A stretch of 24,528 nt of DNA from Hydnum rufescens UP504. Taxonomy: Eukaryota; Basidiomycota; Agaricomycetes; Cantharellales; Hydnaceae. Below, piece by piece: positions 7,154-17,353 of this stretch. The translations under genes were made by a program, and so were the position numbers. The DNA lies in NCBI GenBank assembly GCA_014904985.1, contig MU129144.1, forward strand, positions 19,525 through 44,052. Direction: 5' to 3'. The notes under the pieces are model-generated. The model made no database searches and was not told where the DNA came from. It saw only the letters and a program-made list of their open reading frames with translations. Numbering within the stretch: position 1 is the first letter of the stretch; each line of letters starts with the position of its first letter.

Positions 7154-7528
7154 TCACGACTTTGCTGATGCTTGATCTGATAGATCCTTGTCCCCCAACA
7201 ATCCTTGGGTGATCTTCTGCACTACCTGGGCATAGGCTTTCAAGTGCTGCGTTCGTCCATCATCCCTGGCCCTATCGAAGTACTGCTCTGGGTCATGTAG
7301 GACGCCCAGTACATTGCCCTTGTGAATCCATTCTGCGGTGGGGGACATATTGGCTACCTGCACTATGAGCTCCTCTGACTTAAGCAGTGCTGATGGAGCT
7401 GCTAGGAAGCACCCATTGCTCATGGGAAGTGTAACCCTCTCCATGAACCATTCCTCACGCCCCGCTACTAGACCTTCCACTGGAACCCTGGTGGCCCATC
7501 CAGGACAGATTCTCATGTCCTTTGCCAC
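7154..7528 (-). pseudogene. Pol linker between protease and RT (copy B)
   Basis: In the same frame as the RT. It contains ICPGWATRVPVEGL, EEWFMERV, ELIVQVANMSPTAEWIHK and GNVLGVLHDPEQ. The pattern 'P-G ... V-x-V ... V-x-N ... I-x-K-G ... LG-L' is typical of the segment that joins protease and RT in Ty3/gypsy elements. It has no known enzymatic role. TGA at 7529-7531 separates it from the protease part. Confidence 0.7.
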
Positions 7529-8335
7529 TCACAACAGGTGTGGCGTGTGGCAATATTCTTGGCACCTGTCGGGGTTCCTGGAAGTGGCTAGGTACGCAGC
7601 ATGATTCCGGATCCCTTTGGGATGGTGTGGCCGGACTTGGACATTTCTTGCCATGATGGGGGTCGAATGAGCACGAACATCGAATCGCTCCTCTGGCTGA
7701 CTGATCGAGAGGCGCGTCTCTTGTGCCATTCTCAGCACGGAGACCTCGTAGTTAACCTGGAAGTCCTCCTCTAGCAACATGGGGACATTCATTCCTGGTA
7801 TCACGTAGGCTTCCTCAAGGAATTCTAGCATTTGACCATCTGTCGTAGGCATGAAGACTCAAAGGTTCATGTAGCCTAGGATTTTTGCTTGGTTGGTGAG
7901 CTCAAAAAGGCTAAGCTTCATCCCCTTTTGTAATTTCGGGTGACGTTCCAAGGCTTTATAGCATTCCTCTGATATCAGCGTGATGTCAGCGCCCGAATCT
8001 AGTCATAGCTGTACTTCTGGACTCAAGAGTGACCCCAGGTAGCCACCATATACGCTAAGCGCTGTAATGCCCAGAGCTGATTTCCCGGGGGGTGTGGTTC
8101 TAGCCTTGAGGCAACGAATAACCTTCACTGGAAGGTCATTTGGAGCCTTTGGTGATTCTGGCAGCTCGTTCTCAACTGGCTTCGACGCCGCAGCCACTGC
8201 TACGAATCGCTGACTTGTTTCTCCCAGATCGCAGGGGCGCTGTCTATCAGGAGGTTTTCTTGGGGAATCCAGGAAGGATTTCATGGGAGGGGGAAGCTGT
8301 ATATTACTCGTTGCTACATTTACATTATGCAACAA
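7529..8335 (-). pseudogene. Retropepsin-like aspartic protease (copy B)
   Basis: Two open stretches (8003-8335 and 7529-7852) in one frame are separated by TGA codons at 8003-8005 and about 7859. Right after the first TGA comes LDSGADITLISEECYKAL, the DSG active-site motif of retroviral-type aspartic proteases at about 7991-7999. This enzyme cuts the Gag-Pol polyprotein. The upstream part (Pro/Arg/Ser-rich) is the linker from the zinc knuckle. Both stops fit a CGA-to-TGA change. Confidence 0.85.
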
Positions 8336-8418
8336 GTGTTCTTGAGTCTCTATATATGTGGGCTTCCGATAGGTTACAGGGGAACTAGATGGTGGAGCTG
8401 TGTTTGTCCATCCTGTAA

Positions 8419-8690
8419 TTAAAAATCCTGGCTGGAATCTACGGCAGCTGAATATGCTGCTTTGTAATTCGGCATCTCATACCGCTGGTGTTCCTTTTTG
8501 AGCGTTCTCCTCTCAAGACAATTGGAATATGCTCTGTAGTGTTTACATTCCTGGACCCAATGCTTCTCACTCCCACAGGCGAAACACTTCTGGCCGGGCT
8601 TGTTATGGCTGACCACAGAGTCATCTCAAGGGTACAGGTACGTCTTTTTGACATTATCCACCATCTTGCTCGAGAGGGGTACGCGATGCT
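8419..8690 (-). pseudogene. Gag zinc knuckle, nucleocapsid (copy B)
   Basis: CFACGSEKHWVQEC at 8545-8586 is a perfect CX2CX4HX4C zinc knuckle, the RNA-packaging motif of Gag. The frame differs from Gag upstream, so a shift lies between about 8690 and 8740. Upstream in this frame HRVPLSSKMVDNVKKTYLYP is followed by a TGA and then VVSHNKPGQK. Downstream is a short Lys/Arg-rich tail. Confidence 0.85.
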
Positions 8691-8728
8691 GAGGACAATA
8701 GGATCAGCCCACCAGGCGCTTTCCCACA

Positions 8729-10330
8729 TTAAACAGCTGTTGAGGAAGCCCTATTTCCTTCTGCTTCCTCACTGGAGTAGTAGAAGGCTCCCTCGGAATC
8801 ATCCTTGAAGGGGGAGTGCAAGGAATCCTCCTCCTCCCTTTCTTCGTCATTGCCCTGCATGGCTAAATTGGCTCTCTTGGAGCTCCTTGCTCCTAGACAA
8901 CGTCGGTAGTACTGCGAAGATCTCCACTGGGTGATCAATGCAGCTTCAAATTGTTTGGCCGACATCAGGACCGATTCTATCAGGGGTCAGTCACTCCAGC
9001 GCAGGATGACATCCCACTCAGTTGGCGCATTGTTCATGACCGAAGCCATTTCCTTGGGGCTATTGGGGGTGAATCGCAAGAAAATGCATGAGAGGAGGAT
9101 TCGCCATTGTATGTACTCCACAGGTAATTCATCGGGGTACTCGGTGCTGCGGAAAACCTCTTCGTTGTATTGGAGGTGCTGCACTGTGTACCAGACCTCT
9201 CCTAGATAGTGATGTAAGACCCACTCACGCAGGTTGTCCCATGACTGGAGAATTGAGTGTTTGATGGGCATGGAGTGTGCCGCAGCAGTTGCTACTGCTC
9301 CTTGAATGCGTGTTGCTATCATGGGCAACTGGCCCTCCAATGTAGGGCCTAGACTGGTGAGATCGTTACATTCGTACAGCCAGTCGATTGCTGTCTCGTG
9401 CGCTCCATCCCATTCAGGTATGGTAGACCATTTAAGCTTATTGTCCCACACAATGCCAGAGGGTGGGGCATTGGAGAGCAGTCCTTTGGGCCCAGGAGGA
9501 CCTGGTGGGCCTGGCGGGCCAGGAGGGCCAGGAGGACCCATGGGAACAGGGGGGCCTGAGGGACCTCCACTAGGAGGGGATCCTGGCCCTTGACTTCCTC
9601 GTCCTGGGCCTCCTCCACTACCCAGGCCTCTGTTTCCACCACTTGGACCTCCACCCCCACCTCCACCTCCACTAGGGCCTTCGCCATTGCCCCCTTCCGG
9701 TGGGCCACTCCCACTACCCTTCGAACTGTGGGGTTGAGAGGGCGGTGGATCCTTGACTCGTAGGTCCCCTGTGAAGGATTCGGGGCTCACACGCCTTGAA
9801 GGACCCAGGGGAGGCGTATTCCCATTTGATGCTTGGGAAATGACAGGGGCTTGCCCTAGTTTGGATAGTGGGGCTTGTATTGGGTTATTCGTGAAGAGTG
9901 AGCTGAGCTGGGGCATCGGGGCCACTTTGATTAGGCCCAAGTAATAGTCATGGGCTCTGGTGGCTCTGGGGGCAGGTAGGGCAGGCATGTCAGTGACTAG
10001 GTTCCACACCTGGCCAGGGAGGTAGCCTTGCGTTCTCCACCACATTCAATCGCGCTATGAGGTAGCTGGCATGTGGTGAACGACCCTGCGACTCGTTGGG
10101 TCGGTCCTAAGGCTGGGGTGATCCTGCTTGACGATTTTCAGACCATCTGGCCTAATACCATTCCCATTTCCCATGCTCCTGCGGGCTCCCTGCTCGATCC
10201 CAGAGGTTGCGGCTTTGATGGGGTCCAGAGGGTATTCTTTAACCCTTCCCCTAGAGTGGAGATTCGCTGGGAAAGGACCTCGAAGCGATTCTTGGGATTT
10301 GGGGTAACGGGGATGCTCTCTTGGGGTCAT
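8729..10330 (-). pseudogene. Gag capsid protein with Gly/Pro-rich linker (copy B)
   Basis: Starts at ATG 10330 and stays in one frame to 8729, interrupted by TAG (10055-10057), TGA (10046-10048) and TGA (8987-8989). The first about 100 codons are basic and Pro/Ser-rich. A low-complexity stretch follows (about 9480-9730): runs of Gly, then several Gly-Pro-Pro triplets as in collagen. Then comes a retrotransposon-type Gag domain: WSTIPEWDGAHETAIDWLYE, NLREWVLHHYLGEVWYTVQH and YPDELPVEYIQWRILL. The C-terminal part (8729-8986) is acidic and Ser-rich. Gag forms the cytoplasmic virus-like particle. Confidence 0.75.
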
Positions 10331-11612
10331 TGATCCTCAAGAGGGACGTCTTGCCAAATGGCTGGCAATGCTTCCAAATTGATAGACAAAGCCCGGAGTG
10401 CGGAGGAGCTTCCTCGCAAGCCCTGTCTGGATGACTGTCCGGGCCAGGTGGGCAAATCTATTATTGAGCCAGCACCTGCTCTTGGACTTCGCAAGAAGTC
10501 ATGATTCACATCTCCGCTGGGCTCCTGGAATTCATCTGGGGGGAGAAATAGCCCCAAGCCGTGGGGATCTGTGTTTATGCAGGGGAGGGGTTGTACTCTG
10601 AGGCCATCTTCCAGCTTAATGTCATAGTACGTGTACTTCAGGGCTTGACTGCCTGAGAAGGGATACCTTGTGGCCTGGTTTATAGGGCGAGTGCCATTGA
10701 GATCGGCTTCAATCGCTTCCCATCCCACAGTGAGGGCCCAACAAGCCACATTCTTGGTGAGGAGGCATGGATCGAGCCACGCTTTATGCAGGCAGTCCTT
10801 CAATTCAGGCGTAGGGGGAAGGAGTCCTCTGTGGCCATAGGAGTTGATAGAATTTCCCCCTGGTGCAGCTTCCTGAGCTTGGCAAGTCTCTCAAATGTTA
10901 AGTCGACTCTCAATTTTAACAGCCTATCAGCCATCATGAGCTCCTTGAGCTGATCGGACATCCACAATTGCTCTGTTAATTTGGAGTCACAATCTATTAC
11001 AAAGCGATGTGGCTCCTCCCCCACTATCCCTATGACATCTGTAATGATGTGCTGCAGCCTCTCAAGGGCTGTCTGAATTGTGATAATGAGTTCCCTGTCC
11101 ACGAACCATCTCTGTTGCTCTTCGTCAAACAGGAAATAGGCAGTGTGGTACTGCGCTGGAGTGAATTTCATCCATACCGTCAAGAATTGGTATGTGGTGA
11201 CAGGGGCCACAGAGAAAGGGTCCATATAGTCGCCTACTGGCTCGTCTAATCTACGTGTGATTTCGAGATAGCGTTCCAGAGAACGGAGATGAGGGGGAAT
11301 GGCAATGCATTCATGCATTGCAGGGTGATACAGAATGTTGTCGTGTTGAGACGATGGAACATGATGCAGGATCACATCATTAGTGTTGGGTTTCAAAGGT
11401 CGACCCTGTTTACTCATATTGCATGGCATGGATTGGAGTGAGCGGGACAGGGAGTCTGGCGATGGCAGGGGGTTGGTTGGTTTGACCGCCTTGTCGGCTA
11501 GAGGGAACCAATGTAATAACGTGGTCCTCAACTTCAAGGGACCGCGGTATTTGTCGTTGTTAGATGAGGCGGATTCGATGGACCTGTGAACAGAAGGAGG
11601 AAAGTAGTCCAA
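10327..11612 (-). pseudogene. Two open segments upstream of Gag, function unknown
   Basis: Two open segments (10800-11612 and 10327-10803) lie directly upstream of Gag on the same strand. The first has no ATG for about 55 codons and runs into TGA at 10800; the second continues one frame back, so they are probably one ORF of about 420 codons split by a shift. The product is soluble-looking, with a charged helical part (MMADRLLKLRVDLTFERLAK) near its middle. The final TGA overlaps the Gag ATG as ATGA (10327-10330). I do not recognise it. It may be an extra ORF of this retroelement lineage or an unrelated gene. Confidence 0.4.
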
Positions 11613-12382
11613 CTGCTCTAAGCACTGGCTTCAAGCAGGAGGGCTGCGAACGAAGCTAAGCACTGGCTTTGCTTCAGACGGGGGAGAAGTGAGAGGAGAG
11701 GAGGGAATGGGAATGGGAGATGGTAGTAGCTGGCCAAAGGGCTCAGCTACTATCTATGGGGAGAGGGGTAGTTAGCGAGTACACTAGAGTAGCGTACTTA
11801 CCTAACTGAGTCGCGCTCGTATGTGACTCCCTTATCCGTCTCTGCCCCGTGCTCTGTGGTGACGGATCGCAGGTCTTGATGTGGTTGCTTCATTGCGTGA
11901 CTTGGTCGTGTAGTTGTTGTGTGGCTACATTAGTTTCACAGTTCAAGCGGAGGCTACAAAGTCCAGGCAAAAGAGTGATTTGATTCTGGCGCGACTGGGA
12001 CTTAGAATCCTCGCGGCTGCACTATTACATAAGGTACTAGAGGGGACAGGACTTGTACATACTCTATGTAGAATGGCCCTATATTACACCCAGCCTCGTG
12101 CTGGCTCCTTAGGGGCCATTGCCGGTGTTCCACAATGCTGCAGGTGCATGCGTGGCCAGCTTGCCTGTCGATGAGATTGCCTTGGTGGGGTTTTCGGTCA
12201 AGGTAGAGGGGACTTGCACTCGGCCTGGTGTCAGCCCCTCAGACTGTGGATGTATACTTGAGTTAGGCCTGGCATTATTATATTGTATACCTCAATGTAG
12301 AGCTGTAATCGATTACCCTGGTAATTGAGATGCTGTGTGGCAGTAGACGGACAACTCCTCAATTGACTTAACCCTGCTAATA
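11613..12382. other. No gene recognised; possible 5' LTR/leader of copy B
   Basis: Between the minus-strand retroelement and the plus-strand transposase. It holds two copies of CTAAGCACTGGCTT (11618-11670 region), a purine-rich stretch at 11680-11760 and a palindrome CCAGCCTCGTGCTGG near 12092. The position suggests the 5' LTR and leader of copy B, and perhaps the 5' end of the KDZ element, but no LTR ends, primer-binding site or target duplication could be fixed because the 3' LTR is absent. Confidence 0.35.
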
Positions 12383-15300
12383 ATGACAGGGAGCTATCTT
12401 TGTGACCATGACAACATGCTGCACTATGGTAGACCTAAGTCTAATCCTTTCAATCTCATTGTGCGTGAGGCTGTTACCAGCCATGTTGTAATCTCCCATA
12501 ATGGCACCAGCGCACACAAGCAAAACATCATATGGCCACCTGCTGAGCTCCCATCCCAAGTTCTTGATTCGACATCGGTTGATATGTCACCCAATGTGCC
12601 AAACTGTGCAGATGATGAAGTCTTTGACCCAAGCAATCCCAACCACCACCAAATGGGCCAAAGATCAAAGACGACTGGAAATAAGCGCTATGAGGCTGCA
12701 GTGAGTATTTCCTTCCAGAGTACAATCTTTTATTTTCTTTACTCTAAGCTACAGGATGAACTGCTACTTGAATGGACTTTCATTCACGACGAATTTCTTG
12801 ATGCCCTTCTTCAATATGATGGTTGCGGCGACTCACTGCTTGTCAATGGCTGTCCATCATGCCAGCTACCTGGCCTCAGTGGGATGTATAGATGCATTGA
12901 GTGCTTCAACCACCAAATGCTCTGTAAGGACTGTTGTGTCCTACAGCATGAACACCTCCCGTTGCATCATATAAATGTCAGTATGAGCCCTAGATGCCTA
13001 GATAGTGATGGCACTGACTCTTTTAGGTTTGGAATGGCGATTTTTTCGAATGCACAACACTCGCAACCATGGGGCTCAAAATCTATCTTGGCCATACTGA
13101 CTGCCTGATGAGGAAGTCACCAGCATCATTCACTATCATACATACTAATGGTATCCATCGTGTCGATGTGGTCTTCTGTGGGTGTGGTGCTGCTGTTCAC
13201 CCTCAACAACAATTACTGCGCTGTGGCTGGTATCCAGCAACGATCCATCAACCCCAAATGTGTGCAACTTTTGTCATCTTCAACCACTTCCACCTCCAGA
13301 TGCTTCAGTCTAAGCTTTTGGCTAACCATTTCATTGCCGCTATTGAACGTGAGACAGACAACACAGGTTTGGTATCCATAAAGGTTATATTTCCCCTATT
13401 CTTAGTGGCTATATTCATATGCTTATGCCTGTGTATCCCCAGGATCGATACATAAGTTTCCTGCAAATGACATGTGAATGGTGCCACTTGATGCTCCTCA
13501 AAAGAGCAGGTCATGGCCACAATGTCTCTGGGGTTAAAGGAACGCAGCTGGGGGAGCTTGCTGTTCTCTGTCCGGCTTGCCCGCATCCCAGGATTAACTT
13601 GCCCAGCAATTGGGAATCCAGGCCCTCAGTGGATCAGTATGTTTCAAGATTCAAAAGTATAGTGTGTTTGATACTTACATGTATTGTTTTCTAGGTTTCT
13701 CTATCATCTTCACCTTGCCACTGATGCAAACTTTCGCTTGAAAAATCGATTCAAATCTGGGGGCCGTTCTGATCCAGGTCTCGGCACAGGCTGGGCTTAC
13801 TTCATCGAAGATGAAATATACAAGAAATTTCTCTTAGATTTCATGTCTGAGAAGGATGTAAGCTCATTTCTAGAATCCCTCATGTCCCATACACTATACT
13901 GATTCACCTAACCAGATCTCAACATGCAGTGGGCTTGCTGCCCTGGACCTTGCCAACACAAGGAAGTCGACGGGACTATGAGTGACTGGTGTCAGCATGT
14001 CTGTGTGCGCACATCAAGGCTGTATTCATCCCCTCGGACTTGGGGATCTCCAGAAAGGTGAACAGTAAGGTTGATTCCTGGGTTAATTACTGAACAATTA
14101 TTAATAATATGTCACAGTTACAGCAATATGGACTTCATCATCTTCTCAAGCCTGGATCATCTGGCCTCCACAGCATGCTCTTGTCCTATGACATATTCTG
14201 TCAATGGATAAAGAAGCAAGCGGTGCGCCATGCTCAGCTCCCTCCTCTCCTCTGTCTCAATTCAAAAACACAGCTCACGGGTGTCATACTGAAATTCCAC
14301 CTCCCTGTGCATAAGCAACAGTGTCACATGAAATTCTCACTCAACCTCCGCCCTGGTGCTGGATGTATGGATGGTGAAGGTATTGAGCACAACTGGGCAA
14401 ATATTAATCCCGCCACCAACAGCACAAAAGAAATGGGTGAGGGATCCCAGCACGACACAATAGATGATCTCTTTGGAGGTTGGAACTATCATAAGGTCAT
14501 TGGACTCGGCAAGTTATTCTCTTGCAAAATGCACTACAATCTAATGCTCTTTTCTAGGCAACTCTCTCAAAACCAAGTTACTCGCTGCCATCGCTGCAAC
14601 TACCCTACATTCTGACCAATTTCACCAGTTCAATGCTGGCTTTTTGAACGCTGTGACTGATGAATGGTTGGCCATGGTATTGGCTTGGGAATTGGACAAT
14701 ACCAAGCCCGACCCATATGTCATCACAGCCTCATGTATGTTTTTCTTTCCCACATGTGCATGTATGGGTAAATAAACTCATTGTGTGCAATAGCAATGAC
14801 CCAAGCACAAATCCGCCTCAAACTTGTACAATCAGAGAGGCAGTCCCATGCTGTGGGCAAGCCTGAATTACATGCTGTAAGCACATGTGCCTTCCTCATT
14901 ATGGGTTTAGAACTGGAAGAACACCAGTGAGTGGCAGATTTCCAAACGGATGTAATGTGATACTCACATATCTTGAAGGCGATGTCTCACTGAAGATGTG
15001 GCTGCACAGAGTGGCCCTGGCACAGCACTTCAGCAAACCGACATTCAGGAGTGTCGGCTTCAAGTGGAAAAGTGTATTTCAGCATTTCGTAATGATACAG
15101 TCAGCATATATGGCTGAGGCAATGTGCCTCATAGCTGTGATGCCCTCTAGAGATGATTCAGACTGTCATCCTGAGACTCAATTGTTGAGGCTCCCTTCTC
15201 AGCTTCCCTCTTCAACTCACGCATCAAATCCTCACCTTGCGGACATGGAACGCAAGCTTCGCTATGCGCAGGCAATGGATTCAATTGCAGAGCTTCATCA

Positions 15301-16024
15301 ATCCCTGATCATCTGTGCCCATCTGACTAAGTACAAGGTGGATCAAGTGTCTGGGCAAAACCCAAATACACGTGCATGGACACTTCTCAATAAAGCCGAA
15401 GCACAAACGAACAGAATTGCCATGAGGTACTCTGTGGCCCAGAAATCTTATTTGACCCTTGCAGGCTCTGGTGAGTGGGAAAGTGTCCTGAAACCCTTGG
15501 GGAAAGACGACCTACATGCTCTTTCAGCACACGAAGATGATGCTGCCCAAAGGCCTAGGGACAGTCCTGGTGAGGGTCATCAGACCCTTTCATGGATCTG
15601 GATTACACCCGCTGCCCCACATGGAGATGATACATTAGATATGCATGAAGGTAAGTTACATATCTCATTCTATCATTGTATTGTACTGAGTTCCCTAGCA
15701 TTGCATGCTGAATGGGCCAAGGCATGTGCACGAATGCAGCACTGGGCCGAGGAGGTGCAGCTTCTTCAAGAGGAGATGCGCCGTGTCCTCCAATTTTCTG
15801 AGTATCATGCCACTTGGTGGGAAGACCAGAAATCTCTGCATATGCCTGGACTTCTACTCAATCTGTCAGATGGCATCCATGTGTATGCTGCCAAACAAGC
15901 ATCCATCCTTCGCAATAGGGCCAAATACTTCATGCAGATATGGAAAACCCCAGGGGTCGTGAGTGATCCTGATCAAAGTGTCGATAATATCGATCAGGAC
16001 ATCATACATAGTGATGAGGATTAG
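12383..16024 (+). pseudogene. KDZ transposase with CxC2-like cysteine cluster (multi-exon)
   Basis: Exons inferred by keeping family-like protein in frame: 12383-12700, 12755-12976, 13027-13383, 13443-13636, 13695-13857, 13916-14064, 14118-14508, 14558-14734, 14794-14926, about 14979-15650, 15699-16024. Introns are 48-59 nt. Domains: LLEWTFIHDEFLDALLQYDG, then the Cys cluster CPSC...CIECF...CKDCC...H..H (12860-12975), then CGWYPATIHQPQMCATF, GELAVLCPACPHP, LATDANFRLKNRF (first catalytic Asp), LSYDIFCQW (second Asp), DGEGIEHNWANINP (Glu), then a C-terminal helical tail with VQLLQEEMRRVL. Defects: TGA at 13979-13981, a shift near 14150-14175 and another near 15095. It should be a recently dead cut-and-paste transposase of the Kyakuja-Dileera-Zisupton superfamily. 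The start codon is the first ATG in frame and may not be the true one. Confidence 0.85.
14509..14557 (+). other. GC-AG intron in the KDZ gene
   Basis: The protein continues correctly (GLG then NSLKTKLLAAIAATT) only if the intron starts with GCAAGT at 14509 and ends TTCTAG at 14557, with CTAATG as branch. It is 49 nt long. GC-AG introns are a known minor class; here the other five bases of the donor are perfect. Confidence 0.65.
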
Positions 16025-16205
16025 AGCAGAAAGGGTGCTTGTCCCATTATGTATTTAATATGCAAATTCAATACACTGCCCATATTGCAGAGCCGAAGGA
16101 TGATGGATGACACAGGGGTGCAGAAATAGAGAATACTGTGTGGAGCAACTGACGGAAAAACCCTTGGGGTATATAGGAAACATTGCAACAAGAAATACAA
16201 GCAAT
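16025..16205. other. No gene seen
   Basis: A/T-rich spacer after the transposase stop codon. It probably includes its 3' UTR and the end of the KDZ element. No terminal repeat could be identified. Confidence 0.4.
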
Positions 16206-16210
16206 ATGAG

Positions 16211-16290
16211 TTAACCTAGCCAACTAGTGCTTCTGGTTCCTCATGCTATATCAAAGAGCTCTGGGTTCAAATCTCACTGTGGGGACATTG
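16211..16290 (+). repeat. Possible tRNA-derived SINE head
   Basis: TAGCCAACTAGTG at 16217-16229 resembles a Pol III A box, and GGTTCAAATC at 16264-16273 closely fits the B box, about 35 bases downstream as in tRNA genes. Around the B box four of five T-stem pairs form. No acceptor stem closes properly, so it is not a working tRNA gene. A SINE or tRNA pseudogene is most likely. Confidence 0.35.
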
Positions 16291-16461
16291 TGAAATGTTC
16301 TTTTACAGAGAAATCCGGCCTGCTGAGGCTAATGATACTGGAGTTACCATTGGCAGTATGAGACCATGTTTATATATGACTTAAGTGTGGTATTATACTG
16401 TCAATGATATGTTCCCAATACAGCATCTGGTGCCCACAGTGACCCAAAAGTTCACAAGTCT

Positions 16462-16757
16462 AATGGCACACTCACTGAAGAGGAAAAGGAACAACAAAGA
16501 TGCAAAAAACTCTGTGCATACTGTGGGAATAGCAACCATGCAGTAGATAGTTGCCCCAGTCATTGCAACATACTGCGAACTGTGATGACACCTGCCGCAA
16601 CGTCCCCCAGTGCCAGCAACACAACCATGACAGCAATGTCGCACACCCCAGTAGCTTCGTGCTACATTCACCTTCTCAGGAGGTCCCAGCACAACAGAGG
16701 AACCTTGCATCACTGAGATCTCATCATCATCCCCCTCCAATGGAACTGCTCATCTAA
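16462..16757 (+). pseudogene. Gag C-terminus with zinc knuckle (copy C)
   Basis: CAYCGNSNHAVDSC (about 16516-16557) is a CX2CX4HX4C zinc knuckle, preceded by LTEEEKEQQRCKKL, which is the usual lead-in for this family. A Thr/Ser/Ala-rich tail follows up to TGA near 16714. Confidence 0.8.
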
Positions 16758-16798
16758 GAGCTACCATCTCTTCCCTCTCCCCATCATCATTCATCACA

Positions 16799-17344
16799 AT
16801 GGTCTCAATCCCCCTCCTCTTGGACAGCCCCATCTCAGCACTTGTTGATTGCGGCACCTCCAAAAACTTCTTTGATGCATCGCGAGTACAGAACTCATGT
16901 GCCACACCACATCATCATCATTTGGCGACACCACACCCCTTGCGATTATTCGACAGATCAATCATGAACAACCTTGAGTGTATAATTACACTCCTGGTCA
17001 CTTTCGCAAACTCGTCGCAACAAAGTATCGAGTTCGTCAAATCGCAACTCCACTCCTCGACCCCTGTCGTACTAGGCCTCCCCTGGTTATGACAAGTCAA
17101 TCCACAAATCTTGTGGGCCAAAATGCGAATCAAACACATGGCACACCACTCAAACCTCGTAATGATGCCATTAAGCATTGATGTTGTCACAACGCCCGCC
17201 ATGACCCCAGAACCGACAATGGCGAGCCCCCCAACCCACAGTGTCACAATCGAAGTCTACGAAGCCAAAGACTTCATTCAAGCAGCCAGTGACAAGGGTG
17301 CAACACTCTACCCATGCATTGTCACCAATCCAACCCATGCATGA
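16799..17344 (+). pseudogene. Aspartic protease region (copy C)
   Basis: ALVDCGTSKNFFD near 16837-16875 is the active-site loop of a retropepsin-like protease, with Cys in place of the usual Ser of DSG. VVLGLPWL (17066-17089) is the conserved ILG-type motif near the C-terminus of the domain, followed at once by TGA where Arg is expected. The frame continues as QVNPQILWAKMRIK after the stop, then VYEAKDFIQAASDKGATLY. Confidence 0.75.
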
Positions 17345-17353
17345 ACTGCATCA

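Larger units (their letters stand above)
4451..11640 (-). mobile_element. Ty3/gypsy chromovirus, near full-length but decayed (copy B)
   Basis: Read on the minus strand from about 11612 down to 4451, the order is upstream ORFs, Gag, zinc knuckle, protease, reverse transcriptase, RNase H, integrase. This is the Ty3/gypsy (Metaviridae) order. From Gag to RNase H most stops are in one frame; the frame changes at the zinc knuckle, at about 5800 and at about 4560. The integrase is cut at 4451, so the chromodomain and 3' LTR are missing; copy A at 1-807 shows what they looked like. The 5' LTR was not delimited; the region above 11640 may hold it. Confidence 0.85.

Noticed and set aside
9306..9593. 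Plus-strand Gly-Pro-rich frame opposite Gag
   Set aside because: It is the complement of the Gly-Pro-rich part of Gag, where the codon pattern keeps the opposite frame open.
11613..12380. A defined 5' LTR for copy B
   Set aside because: Position fits, but without the 3' LTR no boundaries, TG...CA ends or primer-binding site could be verified.
13384..13455. Hydrophobic stretch in the KDZ gene that looks like a membrane segment
   Set aside because: It is the translation of an intron (13384-13442). Removing it restores the family-like sequence across VSIK and DRYISFLQM.
16261..16275. A functional tRNA gene
   Set aside because: The B box is good but no acceptor stem or complete cloverleaf forms, so only a tRNA-derived repeat is proposed.
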